15,476 nucleotides of DNA. Source: an uncultured Selenomonadales bacterium (GTDB taxonomy: Bacteria > Bacillota_C > Negativicutes > Selenomonadales > Selenomonadaceae). This document shows, piece by piece, positions 13,855 to 15,476 of the stretch. The stretch is from positions 1-15,476 of the forward strand of contig CAMJNB010000002.1 in the NCBI GenBank assembly GCA_946407175.1. The letters run 5' to 3'. The notes beneath the pieces are model-generated. The model was not told where the DNA came from and made no database searches. It saw nothing but the letters and a program-made list of their open reading frames with translations. Position numbers and translations under genes: made by a program. Numbering within the stretch: position 1 is the stretch's first letter; each line of letters opens with the position of its first letter.

Positions 13855-15476
13855 TTCACATACCATTCACGTGTAGAATGATTAGCCGCGTACGTCACGC
13901 CTTCCAACAGGTAACCGACATTCGCAGTGCCTTCTACACGCAGACTTCCGCCGTCAGCAAAGTTTAAATTCACGCTGTTTGCCGTAATTTCCGCCGCTGA
14001 AATTTGTCCCAACGTGACGCCGAGAAGGTTCACAATATCATTGTCACCGGCATTTTGAATCACGTCAATGCCGCTACCCATAGCGAAGAAAAATTCATCT
14101 CTACCGTCGCCGCCTACCAACGTATCAGCGCCGCCGTTCGCTCCCCATAAGCTTGAGCCGACGTCATTGGCGTAAATTATATTTGCCGCGTGATCCATAC
14201 CAATCATAATTTCAACCGCGTCATTTTTACTTCTGCCGTCAATCGTGCCGCCGTTCGACGCAACGTAAGAATACGCGGCAAGGTCACCGTTTGCAAAACC
14301 GTAGCTGATATATTTATCACGCGCATTTTGAATTTCAAGTTGCCCGTTGCTCGAATTAATATAAAAACTATTTCCGTTCAAGTCAATGCCGCGATATTCG
14401 CAGTTGAGATTAATTTTGTCGCCTTCGGTATAGTCGGAAATGGTTTGATAGCCGCCGCTGTAAACATAGACAGTTGAAGTGGAAGGCGCAAGATATTCAT
14501 CGGGAAAAATCATGGTCAAGCCTTTGTAGTAGTAGTCGGATGAAGGCAGTACCCAACTTGAAGGCTCTGTACTTTCCGGTACAACGTCAGTATAAGTTTT
14601 ATAATCGCCGCCGCCCGCGTCGTAGCCGGTTATTGCGCCGCTGTCGCCAACGTCCCAAACATTTGTCCACGTCGTACGTGTAGTGTTGCCTTCCGTGACG
14701 GTTTGTTCATCGGTCTTAACCCAGCCGCCTACGTCAATGTCGGCAACTGATTTTAAAAATCTGTCGGCGTCATCGTCACTGCTTATGTCGTAGCTTTCAA
14801 CCATGTCAGCGAAACTTGAAATTAAATCGTCTTCACTTGTAAAAAGTCCGTTCGACGCATGGTAAATTGCGCTGTCGTAGCTTGACTGCTTACCGCCATT
14901 CGCGGCTAAGTACGTCATTAAATCTTTCATGACTTGAACAACATCTTTGCCGAATGTGTCATTGGTAGTTTTGGCAAGGTAGCGCAGAAGCATGTAACCT
15001 GCCGCGTAATCGTACTGCGAAGAGTAATATCCTTGATAAACGCCGATTAAAGTCGACGTGCCGTTTCTTAAAAGCGTGCGCATATTTGCATAGGTGCTGT
15101 CGCCGCCGCCGGTAAGATCCGCCGAACCTTCTTTGAAGTAGCCCGGCAACTCACTGAAGTACGCGATATTCGCCTGCATAACGGAATGGGTCAGCTCGTG
15201 CGACATTGTAACATCAAAGGGGCTGATATTATTTTCAAGCGCGCCGCTTGCGTCAGTCGTATCAATGCCACTGCAACGCGACATATTTACGTTAAGCGTC
15301 AAGTCAAATGCCTTGCCGTCACTTTCGTAGTACTGATAGCCCGCCGTCGCCAAATTTGATTCACTGCCGTTTTCAACGAAGTTCAAAGTAATTTCGTGCG
15401 TCGAGGCGCTGTTGCTTTGAAAACTCAAGCCGTATGAATTTTCAATGAGGTCAAGGCACTGTTTCATCCATTCATT
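13851..15476 (-). CDS. Zinc metalloprotease with RTX-like C-terminus (partial)
   Basis: The frame is open to the window edge, so the N-terminus is missing; at least 541 residues. Numbered from Met at 15467, HELTH at 90-94 followed by FKEG with E113 forms a gluzincin-type zinc site. The surrounding stretch (DVTMSHELTHSVMQAN...YFSELP) resembles flagellinolysin, a protease domain found inside some flagellins. Residues about 445-461 (GGADTLVGGDGRDEFFF) are an RTX-type calcium-binding nonapeptide repeat, followed by about 77 residues with no further RTX units, consistent with type I secretion. The middle is rich in Asp, Ser, Thr, Gly and Tyr, fitting an extracellular protein. It overlaps the next gene by 4 bases (ATGA). 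Protease and secretion are inferred from motifs; the substrate is unknown. Confidence 0.82.
   Translation of the reverse strand, partial: NEWMKQCLDLIENSYGLSFQSNSASTHEITLNFVENGSESNLATAGYQYYESDGKAFDLTLNVNMSRCSGIDTTDASGALENNISPFDVTMSHELTHSVMQANIAYFSELPGYFKEGSADLTGGGDSTYANMRTLLRNGTSTLIGVYQGYYSSQYDYAAGYMLLRYLAKTTNDTFGKDVVQVMKDLMTYLAANGGKQSSYDSAIYHASNGLFTSEDDLISSFADMVESYDISSDDDADRFLKSVADIDVGGWVKTDEQTVTEGNTTRTTWTNVWDVGDSGAITGYDAGGGDYKTYTDVVPESTEPSSWVLPSSDYYYKGLTMIFPDEYLAPSTSTVYVYSGGYQTISDYTEGDKINLNCEYRGIDLNGNSFYINSSNGQLEIQNARDKYISYGFANGDLAAYSYVASNGGTIDGRSKNDAVEIMIGMDHAANIIYANDVGSSLWGANGGADTLVGGDGRDEFFFAMGSGIDVIQNAGDNDIVNLLGVTLGQISAAEITANSVNLNFADGGSLRVEGTANVGYLLEGVTYAANHSTREWYVK

Overview
The window looks like a chromosomal segment of an anaerobic, moderately AT-rich bacterium of the Firmicutes, most likely the Negativicutes (Selenomonas-like). 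This is inference. It rests on the mix of a PilT retraction ATPase, lipoprotein-type NagZ and substrate-binding proteins, a formate-tetrahydrofolate ligase typical of anaerobes, a flagellinolysin-like metalloprotease with an RTX tail, and frequent TTG and GTG starts behind good ribosome binding sites. No rRNA, tRNA, CRISPR array or recognisable insertion sequence was seen.

Plus-strand left part (1-5171): pilT is followed by a promoter and a three-gene cassette. The cassette encodes a Ycf46-like AAA+ ATPase, a 543-residue protein that combines a nuclease-like E...D...QxK motif with a glycine-zipper hydrophobic C-terminus, and a third protein of about 296 residues. The third protein is split into two frames by one extra base in a run of eight A. 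This cassette is the best candidate for an undescribed system.

Middle (5222-7875): a minus-strand nagZ lipoprotein gene (cell wall recycling) and a plus-strand ftsW-type SEDS glycosyltransferase gene (septal peptidoglycan synthesis) diverge from a roughly 390-base intergenic stretch. That stretch contains a perfect 13-bp hairpin, a short heptamer repeat and an extended -10 promoter.

Minus-strand right part (7886-15476), in transcription order: a truncated metalloprotease/RTX gene, a TIGR04076-like small protein, 5-formyl-THF cyclo-ligase, formate-THF ligase (folate one-carbon metabolism), a solitary YgiT/MqsA-type zinc-finger protein, an unknown single-span membrane protein, a type III Mod-like adenine methyltransferase without a Res partner, and a solitary BtuF/FepB-type binding lipoprotein. 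Most are separated by 3-32 bases or overlap.

A striking extra signal is a set of short tandem repeats with a 7-base period (and one 6-base array) at gene ends. The stop codons of pilT, ftsW, the binding protein and 5-FCL lie inside such arrays, and that of fhs lies at the edge of one.
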